Assembly (NCBI GenBank): GCA_002633025.1
Contig: NMRB01002867.1
Coordinates: forward strand, 1-64,000
DNA length: 64,000 bases
Direction of reading: 5' to 3'
Origin: Notospermus geniculatus
Lineage: Eukaryota > Nemertea > Pilidiophora > Heteronemertea > Lineidae
Shown: positions 49,801 to 61,800 of the stretch, one piece after another
Position numbering within the stretch: the stretch's first letter is position 1
Layout of the letters: each line of letters opens with the position of its first letter
Translations under genes and position numbers: made by a program
Notes under the pieces: model-generated
The model's database searches: none
Told to the model about the DNA's origin: nothing
What the model saw: the letters and a program-made list of their open reading frames with translations, nothing else

Positions 49801-52800
49801 ACGCTGATAACTCTCCGAACATCGTCCATGCGTCTGAAAGCTGCACACTCACCACAAACCTCAACGGGAATCGCTGTGGTGAAAATGGGGCTTAAGATAA
49901 GAGGCTCCTGAACTGATACACGGTTTACCCGCCAGTATTTCTCATCTCAAGGATACTTACATTCACAGTATTGTCCTGGGGGACATGAGAGGCAGTCCTC
50001 GGGCGCGTTGCTTCCATTGACAGGGTTATAACTTCCCTTGGGGCAGGGGTATTGATACGGTCTCCTCGTACCACTTGGACAATAATAACCAGACGGACAG
50101 ACTTGACTGGCATGTTCTGTGGAGTTCTCAAGGCAGTAATAACCAGCAGGACAGCCGTGACAGACAGACTGACCAACGGAGTTGCTGAAAACAGACAACA
50201 GGAATGACTCAACCCAAAGCAAGACAAATACGGTAGCATTCATGGCCTACCTGTTAACTCCCATTTTGACCTCCCCAATTCATCCAATAATACAAACTCT
50301 ATAGCTAACCCTAACCCTAACCCTAGACATAACCATTGTAAGGCAAAATGGGGAGACAGCAGCGATACCATGGAAAATTAACTTATTAAGAGGCTGGCTG
50401 CAGTTAATGAAAGGATTTAAGACCTCCAGTCATCACACCTGTGCAACTGTCAGTATTAATACTAGTGAGAAAATACACATCGAGCTAACCTGTACGTTCC
50501 AGCAGCGCACGGCAGAGGACTAACCGTTCCAACCGGACAGTAATGACCAAGTGGGCAGATATCTCCGTCTCCCGTATTGGTGCCGTTGGGTTCGGCCATG
50601 TTGACGCCAGTCTTACAGTAGTAGCCAGCCGAGCACGGTCCCTGGGTCTGGTTCATCGCCGGATACGGGCAGTACTCCCCACCATCACACTGGGTACATT
50701 GTGTCAGGTTCTGTAGTCCAGTCAGAGGGTTGTAGGTGCCGGCGGGACACTGCTGAAGTCCGATCTTAAAGGGGCAATAATACCCAGGCAGACATATCTT
50801 TGCCTTGTCCCGGAAGTTACAGTAATACCCAGCAGGACAATCCTGGCATGCCGCGGCACCTTGATAGTCTGTGAACGTCGTGTTAGGACAGAAGTAATGG
50901 GTTGACGATCCTCGTGGACAGTATGAACCTTTCGGGCAGATGTTGCCAGTAATGCCATCCACTGGTGCCGAACTTGAAGCGCCACCTATACAATAGTAGC
51001 CAGAATCGCAGTCGCCGGTGTAGTTGGCCAATGCCGATGCGTTACAAAATTTGCCTGGGTCACATGACAGGCACGCAGAAGAGTTGGTCATCCTAGTGTT
51101 GGGTTGATACGTTCCAGCAGGGCAGGCCAGCGGTGTGGTGCTGTGTTCTGGGCAGTAATGACCAACTGGACATTCATCTCCGAATGACTGGCTGACAGGT
51201 GCGACACTGTACGACCCATTGATACAGTAGAAACCAGCCTCACATGATCCGTTCGGTGCGGTCAAGCCGGGGGATGCGCAGTACTCTCCTGGCGGACAAA
51301 TCGTGCAGTCTGTAAGTGCGGCTAAGTTGGCTGCATTGCCATATGTCCCTCTTGGGCAGAGGTTCGGCGAGCTTGATCCTTGCGGGCAGTAGGTACCCTG
51401 GACACAAGGTCCTCCTCTGACTGACAGTGAAGGCCTCAGTGTCGTAGCTCCTAAGACACAGTAGTATCCAGGTGAACACTCCCCGGTTGGTGCTGTTATG
51501 TTCTCCGCCTCGCAGAACCATCCTGGTGGACAGAGCCGACACTCTCCCTCACTCTCAAGTTTAGTCGTGTTGCTGTAGGTACCAACTGGACATGGGTTCT
51601 CCCGGGCCGTGTTCGTTCCATTAGGACAATAGAAACCGGCAGGACAATCCTTCGGAGTTACGACACCGTGTGACGTGGCGCTGACTCCACTCTGTTGCTC
51701 CACGATAGCCTCATTCCGATCACAGTACATCCCTGCCGGGCAGATCAAACAGACGCCTCTCTCTGACAGCGGTTGATAATATCCTGACTCACACGGTGTC
51801 TTCACCGCACTGCCTCTCGGGCACTGATGACCGGCGTAACATCGGTTACCAGGTGGCTGCGGTACGGTCATACCTTCTGGACAAAACCACCCAACATCAC
51901 AGTCATCATTTGGTAGAGCACGGCCGTAACCTGAACAATACTTGCCTGCCGTACACGGTAAGCAGTTACTCTTGTTCTGGTTAGCAAAGCGGTTTGAGAA
52001 TTCACCGGGCTGACAAGGGGTTGGCGATGAACTCGCCTGTGGACAATAATGGCCTTTAGGGCAGACATCACCGGTACTATCATTGACAGGGTTTGGTAAG
52101 ATGGTGCTCCCGTTACAGTAATACCCAGCTTGGCAGTCTCCGCTGACAGCAGCCAGCTCATCAGTTTGACAGTAAGAGCCTGGGTCACAGGGTATTGGAG
52201 CAGATGCCCCCGCTGGGCAGTACGTCCCAGCTTTACACATTCCTCCCATGTTGAGATGAGGGCAGACACAGCCGTCCGTTGCATTGCCAGTGATTGTCGG
52301 TTTAGCAGACCACGATCCGAGCGTACAGTACCAGCCGGGTGCACAATGTCCGACCGGTTCTGCAAGACCTTCCGTCGGACAGTAATGACCCGGCAGACAC
52401 TGCTGACAGGAACTGTCGTCGGATGCTCCTGTGTTGTTGTTGAAGGTTCCATTGCTGCATGGATACTGGACGGCGAATTCCGTCTTGGCAGGACAGTAGT
52501 GGCCTGTAATAAACAAACAGTTGTGAACGTTTGCCCTACAGTTTATTATACATGTATATGGCAATATTACTTTGAACAGGGAGCAATCGAAGAGAAACGC
52601 TACAAAAGAGTGATGAGTTTACTATCAAAGGGTATGATCATTGAACAGAGAACAAGCAAATCCACCATGAACATGCAAATAACGCCAACAACACCTGGTG
52701 GATGATTAGGTGTTTGACTTACTGAAATTTCTGTTCCGGTTGGATAAAACACTAATGAAGACTGTCAAATCATCACAGGGAATTCGTCAACATTCAGCTT

Positions 52801-55800
52801 ACCTTTTGGACAGATGACAGTTGAATCGCTGCCACTCCTGCAGTAGTAGCCGCTCGGACAATCTGTACAGTTGGAGCTCATCATGGCCGGGCTGTAGGTC
52901 CCTGCTGGGCAGAAGATACTCCGGCTCGATCCCTCAGGGCAGTAAGAACCAGCAGGACACGGACCACCGGTGCTCGTCGCCACCGGTGGCCGTGAAGAGT
53001 TTGATCCACCGAGACAGTAAAATCCAGGCTCGCAAAAACCGACCGGGAATTCGAGTCCAGCTTGATTACAGAAGTACCCTGGTAAGCAGCTCGTACAGTT
53101 GTTCTCTGACATCGCCATGGTTGCATTGTTGAACGTTCCCGCTGGGCACGGTGTCGGTACACTGGTGCCAGATTCACAGTAATGGCCGACGGGACAGATT
53201 CCAGCGTCACCAGTGTTGCCTCCAGAGGGAGCCACCATGTTGGATCCGTAGGAACAGTAATACCCCGGTGAGCAAGGCCCGGTGACATGTGTCGCGTTTA
53301 CCTCGCTACAGTAGCTACCACCAGGGCATGTCGTACATTGCGTTTCATTGGCTAGACCAGTGAGTGCGCTGTAGGTGCCGGCAGGACATGACTGCCAGAC
53401 GAGGCCAGTACCAGCCGGGCAGTAGAACCCAGCCGGACAGTCCTGGGGGTGAGATCCGTTAGTACAGTAGTGTCCCGAGGTGCATGTCAAACACGCTGAA
53501 TTCTGTTTCGTATCAGTGAAGGTTCCTGGTGAACATCGGATGGGTGATCCTGTCCCAGCAGGGCAGTAATGGCCAATTGGACATTCATCACCAGTGACGC
53601 CATCTACAGGAGCGGCTACGGAAGCTTTCTGGCTGCAGTAATAGCCGGCGGTGCAGTTGCCCTGTGATGCCGTGTTACCGTAACCAGGACAGTACATTCC
53701 TGGGCTGCAGGAGCTGCAATTCTCCATGTTGACAACACCTGCAATAAAAGTACATCAGAGATGAGAAGGCCTTTTAGGCCTCAAATTACTATTCTGATTT
53801 GTCAATGATATATACATAGTTGTAATACCCTACTCATAGTTGTAATACCCTACTCACCCTGTGCGGCATTGAAAGTTCCTGGCGGACACTTCTTGGGACT
53901 GGATGAGCCCGGTGGGCAGTACATTCCAGCTGGACAGATGGCGCCGGTGGTGTTGTCAGTTGGGCTATCAATAGTGGCACCCCTGATACAGAAGTAGCCA
54001 CCAGCGCAGGCAGCAGTTGGGGCACTGAGGCCCTCAGTGTCACAGTACATGCCACCAGTACATGGTGTACAATCTGACCGTCCCTGGAGCTGAGTTTCAT
54101 TGCTGCAAAAAAGATGTATGCAGTTAAAGAGATGGTTGTAATGGGGGTTTCCACACTGGAATGGGTGTAAGTCAAAATTCCAGCCTTGTGGGTGTGAAGA
54201 AAAAAGTTGACTGATGCTCATCAACATACCCATAGACCTGGACCCGGTTGTTCAAACATCGCATGAAGAAGCACTGAAGAGTAAGAGTCCAACTTACCTG
54301 AATGTTCCAATTGGACACTTGAATTCCTGGGCATATCGTGTCCCATTCGGGCAGTAGTGACCCACAGGGCAGGGGACAGGGTTATGGACACCGTGAGAAC
54401 ACCTGGTGTCATTCTGGAGGGTAGCATCGCAGTAGAATCCTGCTGGACACAACTTGCATGAATCCTAGAATAAGGAGAATGTCTTCAGAGTCGAACTACA
54501 GAAGCACAAATAGGCCTAGTCCAGTCAAATGTGGAGAGCCTTAGAAGACTCTGTAGAGGATATCATCTCATTTACCTTAGCAAATTCATCCTGGAACGTT
54601 CCAGCAACACAAGCCTGCTCCGCCACGCTACCTGGTGGACAGAAATGACCTGGCGTACACATGTTGCCAAGAGGAGTGCTTGTGTTTTGGCCACCAGGGC
54701 AGTAATATCCACCGTCGCAGAGTCCGCTGGGCGATGCGAGTCCGAAGTCCTTGCAGTAGTGTCCTAGGGAAATAGAGATGAAATAGTTTGTACTGACACC
54801 GCCACGACTGTGACAACCAGAGTTGTACTGACACCGCCACGACTGTGACAACCAGAGTTGTACTGCAGTTTTGACAATGAGATTGACTATCTCATGCCGT
54901 ACCCAGCCTGACACACCTATGGCACATATAAGATTGAATCCCGCCTTGTCTTCATGCTGTGTAAGGATGTTTAACCGGCAGATCTGTTTCTGAATGTGAT
55001 ACTCACCAGGTGTGCAGACCTTACAATCCCCGAACACAGTCCCACCAGTCGTATTCGAGAAGTAGCCGGGAGGACATTTGTTTGGTACCGCAGTTCCAGC
55101 GGGACAATAGTGACCAGCAGGACATATGCCACCAGTGCCGTCATTCTGTGGATCAGCACGAGTGGCGCCACCTGTACAGTAGTATCCAGCGCCACACTTC
55201 CCAGTGACGTTGCCAAGGCCGATCTGGTCGCAGAAATAACCTACAAGAAGGAACAGAAAGTAGAATCAGCGATACTGAAGAATGGACTGTACCCTCCATC
55301 AAAACACTGGGTCTGCACAGATGTTGTACTGGGTGTCCACAGTCCCAAGTTCAATGGTCAGATATCGAGACAAAGACAGATTCGTGTTGGTCAGATTGGG
55401 GCAATGGAAACAGAGCATTCAAGATGTCAAATATCAAAGATTAGATTCCCAGTCACACCAACAACAGAACTGTTCAACGCCAACAAGATCTGAACTTACC
55501 TGGTGAGCAGGAGAGTGGTTCATTGGATCCAACCGGGCAGAACTGTCCCTTCTGACACTGTCCACCTGTCGCGTTGGTCGGGCAGTAGCAGTTACTACTG
55601 ATGTTGACGGTTGAGTTATCACAGCCGGGCGTTCCATAGTCTGCCGGTTGATCCGCCCAAGCTCCACGGACGCAGTACCATCCTTGACTACATTGGCTAG
55701 TGGGCTTACTCAATCCCGATGTCGCACAGTACATTCCTGGGTCACATGGTTGGCAGTCCTTCTCCTTGCCTTTACCGGTGGCATTGTTGTATGTCCCTTT

Positions 55801-58800
55801 CTGGCATGGGTACTGAGTTGCGTAGGCTGTCGCTAGAGGGCAGTAGTGTCCAACAGGGCAGGGGTAGTTTGTACCACTTGTGGAGTTGACTGGGCAGTAG
55901 TAGTTAGCCGGGCATGGCGTACAGGAGGTTTGCCCAGAAAAGCCGTTGTAGGTGCCAGCTGGACAGCTCAAGGGGTATGATGTACCGGGCGGACATTTAA
56001 AACCGAGAGGACACGGTCCGCCAGTGGAATCAACTACTGGGTTGTTAGGAACCTTCGCCCCGAGTAAACAGTAGAAGCCTCCATTGCAGGGTCCGGATGG
56101 TGTAGAAAGGCCTGGAGTCCCGCAGTACTGGCCGTAAGAACACAGGGTACATTGCGTGGAGTTCACCAACTTAGTCTGGTTGCTGTATGTTCCGATTGGG
56201 CAGGGCAGAGGGGTCGTCGTCTGTGCAGGACAGTAATAGCCTGCCGGGCAGGGTCCAGCGTTGCCGGTAGCATTGGCATCAGGGGTAGGCGTTTCAGCAC
56301 CACTGGTACAGTAGTATCCTGCTTCACACGGTCCAGATGGCGCCGAGGCGTTGTATTTGTTGCAGTAGAATCCACCGCTGCATTGGGTACACTGAGATGC
56401 GTAGGCCAGGCCAGGGTTGGTGCTATAAGTACCATATGGACATGACTGCCAGACATAACCAGTCCCTGGAGGGCAGTAGAAGCCAGCAGGACACTGTATC
56501 AGGTTCCGTCCGTCCAAACAGTAAGATCCTGCAGTACAGTTGTCACAGACAGAAGCTTGGGTCTTCGTCATGATTGTTCCAACGGGGCATGGCACAGGAT
56601 TGGCCGTTCCGCCAGGACAGTAATGGCCGACGGTACAGGGTCCTCCAGTGACTCCGTCATTCGGTGTGGCACTGGTCGTGTTACCCGTGCAGTAGTACCC
56701 AGGAGCACACGGACCAACGGGTTCATAGATGCCTGTAACATCGCAGTAGAATCCAGCAGGACAAGGCGGACATTCTGCTGCTGTTGATAACCCAGTTGAG
56801 TTTGACATCGTCCCAACAGGGCACGGCACAGGCACTTTGGTACCCTGAGGGCAATACTTGCCAGCCGGACACGGGCCACCTGTGACGCCATCTGTTGGTG
56901 CTGGTACAGACGAACCATTCTTACACCAGGATCCCGCATCACATGGTCCTGAAACAACAAGAGTGGAGACTTTAAACCTCTGAGAAACCAAGACATGGTG
57001 GTGTCCTTGAAATTGATAAGTCATTGATGGCCTAACCATATCGATGCCATTATCTCTGACTTACCCTGGACATTACTCCTTCCTAGAGTCCCACAATACG
57101 AGCCCGGATCACACGGCGTGCACTGGTCCTCACTCTGTAGCTGGGTGGATGGGTTGTATGTCCCACGAGGGCAGGGGTGCTGCGTTGAAAACTTCGTTCC
57201 ATTCAGACAGTAATGGCCGCTGGGGCAGGGGTAGCTTGCGTAGGTAGTAACCGGGGCATTGGCCTTGTTACAGTAGAAACCTGGAATGGGATGAAAGAGG
57301 CTTGTTAGAGGCAAGTTCAGGCATGCTGTTGGCACATTCCAGTTTATTCAATGATCTGATTCCTGTCTTTCAGAGTGACTTTTATTCACTATACTTTTCC
57401 AACTACAAGCTGACAACATGACCACATTCAGAACCCTTGAAGGTACATGTAGGATACATGCACAAACACCACTAGTATCAATATCAAATCACATATGAAT
57501 ATGTACGACCTTCACCTTGGCATTATGACCTTGCAATATCACAAATAACCTTGACCTTACCTGCAAGACATTCTTTACATGCTCCCTGGGCAGATTCATC
57601 CTGGTATGTCCCAGATGGACATGCCTCCATCGCATAGCTGCCCATGATGCAGAAATACCCTGGCTTACAGGGGAGGGGACTGCTCATGTTCTGTCCAGTA
57701 GGGCAGTAGTAACCTGGGAAAGAGACGAAGATAGTCACACACAGGTCACTCAGTTTTTCCATACATCAACTTTTCCCTGCACAAATCTTAGCCATGGCTT
57801 ATACTCGTTGATTTCTGCAACTACAGGGTCTAGCAAGTCTATCCTGAGCTCTTAACAGCTGTATCTAAAAGGACTACCGACTTGAGCGTTCATCTAAAAC
57901 CTGTTTCTGGATCGCCAGCTACACAAGATGGCTCTGACTTAGTTTAGGTGCCTTACCTTCATCACACAGATCCGTGGGTTCAATCAAACCATATGATCCA
58001 CAGTAATAGCCTTGTGTACACGGTGTGCATTCTGAGATGGCTTTCAGACCTGTTGTGTTGGAATATGTTCCAGGTGGACAGCGAGGCTGGTCGGTCGTGG
58101 TCCCAGAACCTGAAAGCAATGAGATGGAGATGCTGAGATGAATGAACTGACCAATTCTAGCCATATAAGGAAGGAAATGAATGGTAGAATACAGGACACA
58201 TCAGGGTTGTGATTAAGGTGCGTTCTTGCGTCATAGACGCACACCCAATCATTCCAAACGCAATGATGGGCATCATTCCCTTATGCCATGCGTCCACGTA
58301 TAACCTTTTCAGACGCCTTGTTATTACACGGGAAACGCATTGATTTGCCATTTTGGACGCATCAATTCCAGTCAAAAGATCAGCTGGTTGCGTTCTCTAT
58401 GAAATAACACTCGATGATATGAACGCCTGCCCGCCGACGATCCCGACTTGAGGATAGCTTTCACTTCTACAGTGTCCTGAACTTTGGGTTTTATTTCTCT
58501 GAGATGGAAAGAAATCGCCTCAAAAATTGTTTGGTTGGATTCCCGATGAAATTTCCTTTCCAATGACATAAAGCTTGCCCGTCTTGGTCATTTTGATGAA
58601 GAAATATTTACTTGATTAGGCTACAACCGACAGTTGAACACCAGAGTTGGCTTCGCGCCAACTGCTATGCAGACATCTCTGTGTGTGCCTACGAACGTAA
58701 CGATGTTTCTGGTCAGCCAGTCTGACTAATTAACAGAAATAAGCTGATGATGGACACAATGAGAGGCTCAAATTGGGTGTTTTGTTCAATACCCTGTTGA

Positions 58801-61800
58801 TTTCATTGCAAGCTTTACTTTATATTAATCATTTTTGGGCCAAGTTATCTGGTGAGTTTGACTCTGACAGTTTGAAGAAATCTCAAGAGCGGCTCTGAGC
58901 CAATCAGAAAATACCTTGGTTTAATATGGTGTAATGGGCGGGAAATTTGAATTCACTTGTGGAGTCTATCATTTCTTTGCAAAGAAATGATTGGAATGAC
59001 AGCAAAACATGAAGTATATTTTGTGGCTGTGGTGCCCTCAGTGCCTTCTTCAGAATGGCCTTGTGCCCCTGGGTGTGGCCTTGGTGCCCCTAAAATTCAG
59101 AAAGTTTCCAAGGCCAAAGTGGCAGTGCCCAAATGGAGGTCTAATTTAAGGCCTGTAGATGGAAGTCATCTACTCCCAGAATATTAGACTCAGGAAGTCA
59201 GCCATAGATATTTCCAATGATTCAACAATACCGGTAGTGATTTTGCATCAAATGTTGTCGTTCACTTAGAAACACTAACGAAACACAAGAGTTTGTCCCA
59301 AAACTTTATTTCGAATATGGACTCGACCATTTTTGTTTTGGACTCATAAAATCAAGGGCCTTGAAATAAAAATGAGTCCAAAGAAAGTGGTGGGACTCGG
59401 AGCAAAAAATCCTTAATCACAACCCTGCACATGGAACAGTTACCAGCATAATAAGCAGAAGAGATAACAAGGCCAAGGTCAACTCCAGATGACACTTACC
59501 ACAGTATCTTCCCCGCGGACACACACCACCCGTCACCCCGTCCGTCGGGTTGGGTTTGGAGGCGCCACGTGCACAGTAATACCCAGCAGCACAATCGCCA
59601 CTCACATCAGCCAAGCCTGTGGTACCACAGTATTTGCCCTCACGGCACGGAGTGGGTTCGTCTGAGCCTCTAGGACAGTAATAACCAGGTTGACACTTCC
59701 CTCCAGTGGAGTTACTAGGACAGAGACAGTCACCGTGGGTGAAGTTGTCATAATCTGATGGCTGGGCACTCCAAGCAGCATTGACACAGAACCAACCTGG
59801 AATACAAATGACATGAAGTTTAAACTTCAGTGAACACCTAATATGAGTTCAATCTTGTCTTCTGTCATAGTTTAGTGGCCAACTTTATCTATCCGATTGT
59901 TTGTTATAACAGTCTAGATAACGTAGTGTTTCACGATACGGAACACAACTCCTGACCTTGAAAGAGCCAAGGTCAACAACTCACCTGCATTACAATCAGC
60001 AGTAGGTGCACTGAGTCCCTCAGCTCCACAATATTTCCCAGGTGTACAAGGTGAGCAGTCACTCAGACTAACGCCATTCTGACTTCCACGGTAGTATCCC
60101 TTCGGACACTTGAACGCATCGCCACGAGTCGTGCCATTGGGACAATAATGGCCGACAGGGCACGGGAGCAAAGCATAGTTCGTGGTATTCTCTGGACAGA
60201 AGTAGCCTGCTGGACAGTTGAAGCATGTTGCTTGGCCGGTGAGATTCTGGTAGGAGCCAGCTGGACAGCCAAGAGGGTAGGAGGTCCCTTCAGGGCAGTA
60301 TCTTCCGTACGGGCAGGGACCGCCGACTTTAGGGTCTGAACCTACAGAAGGAGAAGGAGACTGAATAAGATATCACATCTTGGGTCCGCTAAGCGTTGAA
60401 CTGGGTCATAATGACACCTATTGGTCAACTGACTGACGGCTCCTATTGCCCATTTGACCAGCAAAGTTCTCGTTCAAGTCATCCTTTAAGAACCCTTAGG
60501 CTTCTCAAGTCTTGATTGCCAAAGTTAGCATACCAGCTTCCCAGCACTGACATACTCCAATCCTTCATCGGTGTTTAATCAGGCTGTCAACCCTGCCCAC
60601 CCTTACTTACCTGTAGGAGTCGGGGTACCACTCTTCCTGAGGCAGTAAAACCCAGGAGCACCCTGCCCACCCTTACTTACCTGTTGGAGTCGGGGTACCA
60701 CTCTTCCTGAGACAGTAAAACCCAGGAGCACACGGGCCTGACGTATCATTCAATCCCATTGTACCACAATACATTCCCAGTTTACAATCGATACAATCAG
60801 ACACAGCTTCACCCTGTATGGCATCCCGGTAGGTACCCCGAGGACAGGGGACTGGGTCTTCTGTCTTCTTGGGGCAGTAGTGACCCACTGGGCAAGGTCC
60901 ACCAACTCCACTGGTTGTTTGTGGTGTTGGGGTGCTGACATTTACACCTGAAACACAACAGGAGACTTGTAAATACTTCAGACTAATGAAGCTCCATCTG
61001 AAGCTGAAGATGAAACTAATCGTCATGTTGGGAGGAACTTAAAGAATGCATGAGAACAACAGCTGCTCAGCTGAGCACAGCAGGTCTATGCCTAACAACC
61101 TACTTACCCATCTTACAGTAATACCCAGCAGAACATTCCGCCGTCCCTGTGTCATTTACGCTTGGATCAAACGTCGTGGCACCCGTCTTGTAACAGTAGT
61201 ATCCACCAAGACACTGCTGACAGTCACTCTCCTTAGACATCCCTAGATATAACGAATTAGAACTTTCATTACCGTAACAGTCATGCCTTGCATCACTTAA
61301 CTAATGTCTTCGACAAACCACTCATTTCCCTTTGGTTATGGTCAGTTATTTTCTCCTGCCCTTGTTCAGAAGGATATAACTGGACATCTGGGCTTCCCAG
61401 ACTACCACTGTGGTGCAATACCCATGGGGAGTGTAGGTAGTTGCTTCTTGTGCCTCTGAGATTGAGATGCCCACCTTTTGGCCTGTCTTCAATCCTTGCC
61501 TAAATATCACAAAGTCTCTCTCCCAAATCAACATCATACGTGACAAAGATTGAAACTGAAGTACTCACCAAGCTCAGCATTATACGTTCCATGTGGGCAT
61601 TTCGGTTGATCAATCGTGGTGTTTCCAGGACAGTAGCGCCCTCTAGGACACCGCAGTGGTATCTCACCATCGGTACAGTAGTATCCCGGTGGACAATCAT
61701 AGCACAAAGATTGCTGAGTGGTGTTCATGAAGCTACCAGGGGGACAAGTCAAAGGTTCACCTGTGGTAATAGAGGTATACATTGTTTAACGATCAATGAC

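Larger units (their letters stand above)
49093..56948 (-). other. Giant gene ectodomain, exons 12-20
   Basis: Exons: 55500-56948, 55007-55240, 54576-54763, 54298-54464, 53858-54102, 52803-53738, 50490-52503, 49961-50184, 49093-49735. Exons 12, 17 and 18 (1,449, 936 and 2,014 nt) are fused arrays of many repeats. The repeating unit alternates a CxxCxxGYYC half with a TG-C-x-x-GYYC-x-GG half and a CPxGHYCPxGT half, roughly 100 residues per supermodule. Phase departs from 1 at exons 14/15 (phase 0) and 15/16, 18/19 and 20/21 (phase 2); all joins still keep frame. Confidence 0.88.

Noticed and set aside
52130-52705. 191-codon plus-strand ORF, and other long antisense ORFs at 49434-49895 and 20621-21022.
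   Set aside because: They are antisense shadows of long repeat or domain exons; their translations show no independent family features.
58372-59187. Short ORFs inside the 1.2-kb transposon as possible transposase remnants.
   Set aside because: No catalytic or BED-type motif and no consistent frame; the element looks non-autonomous.
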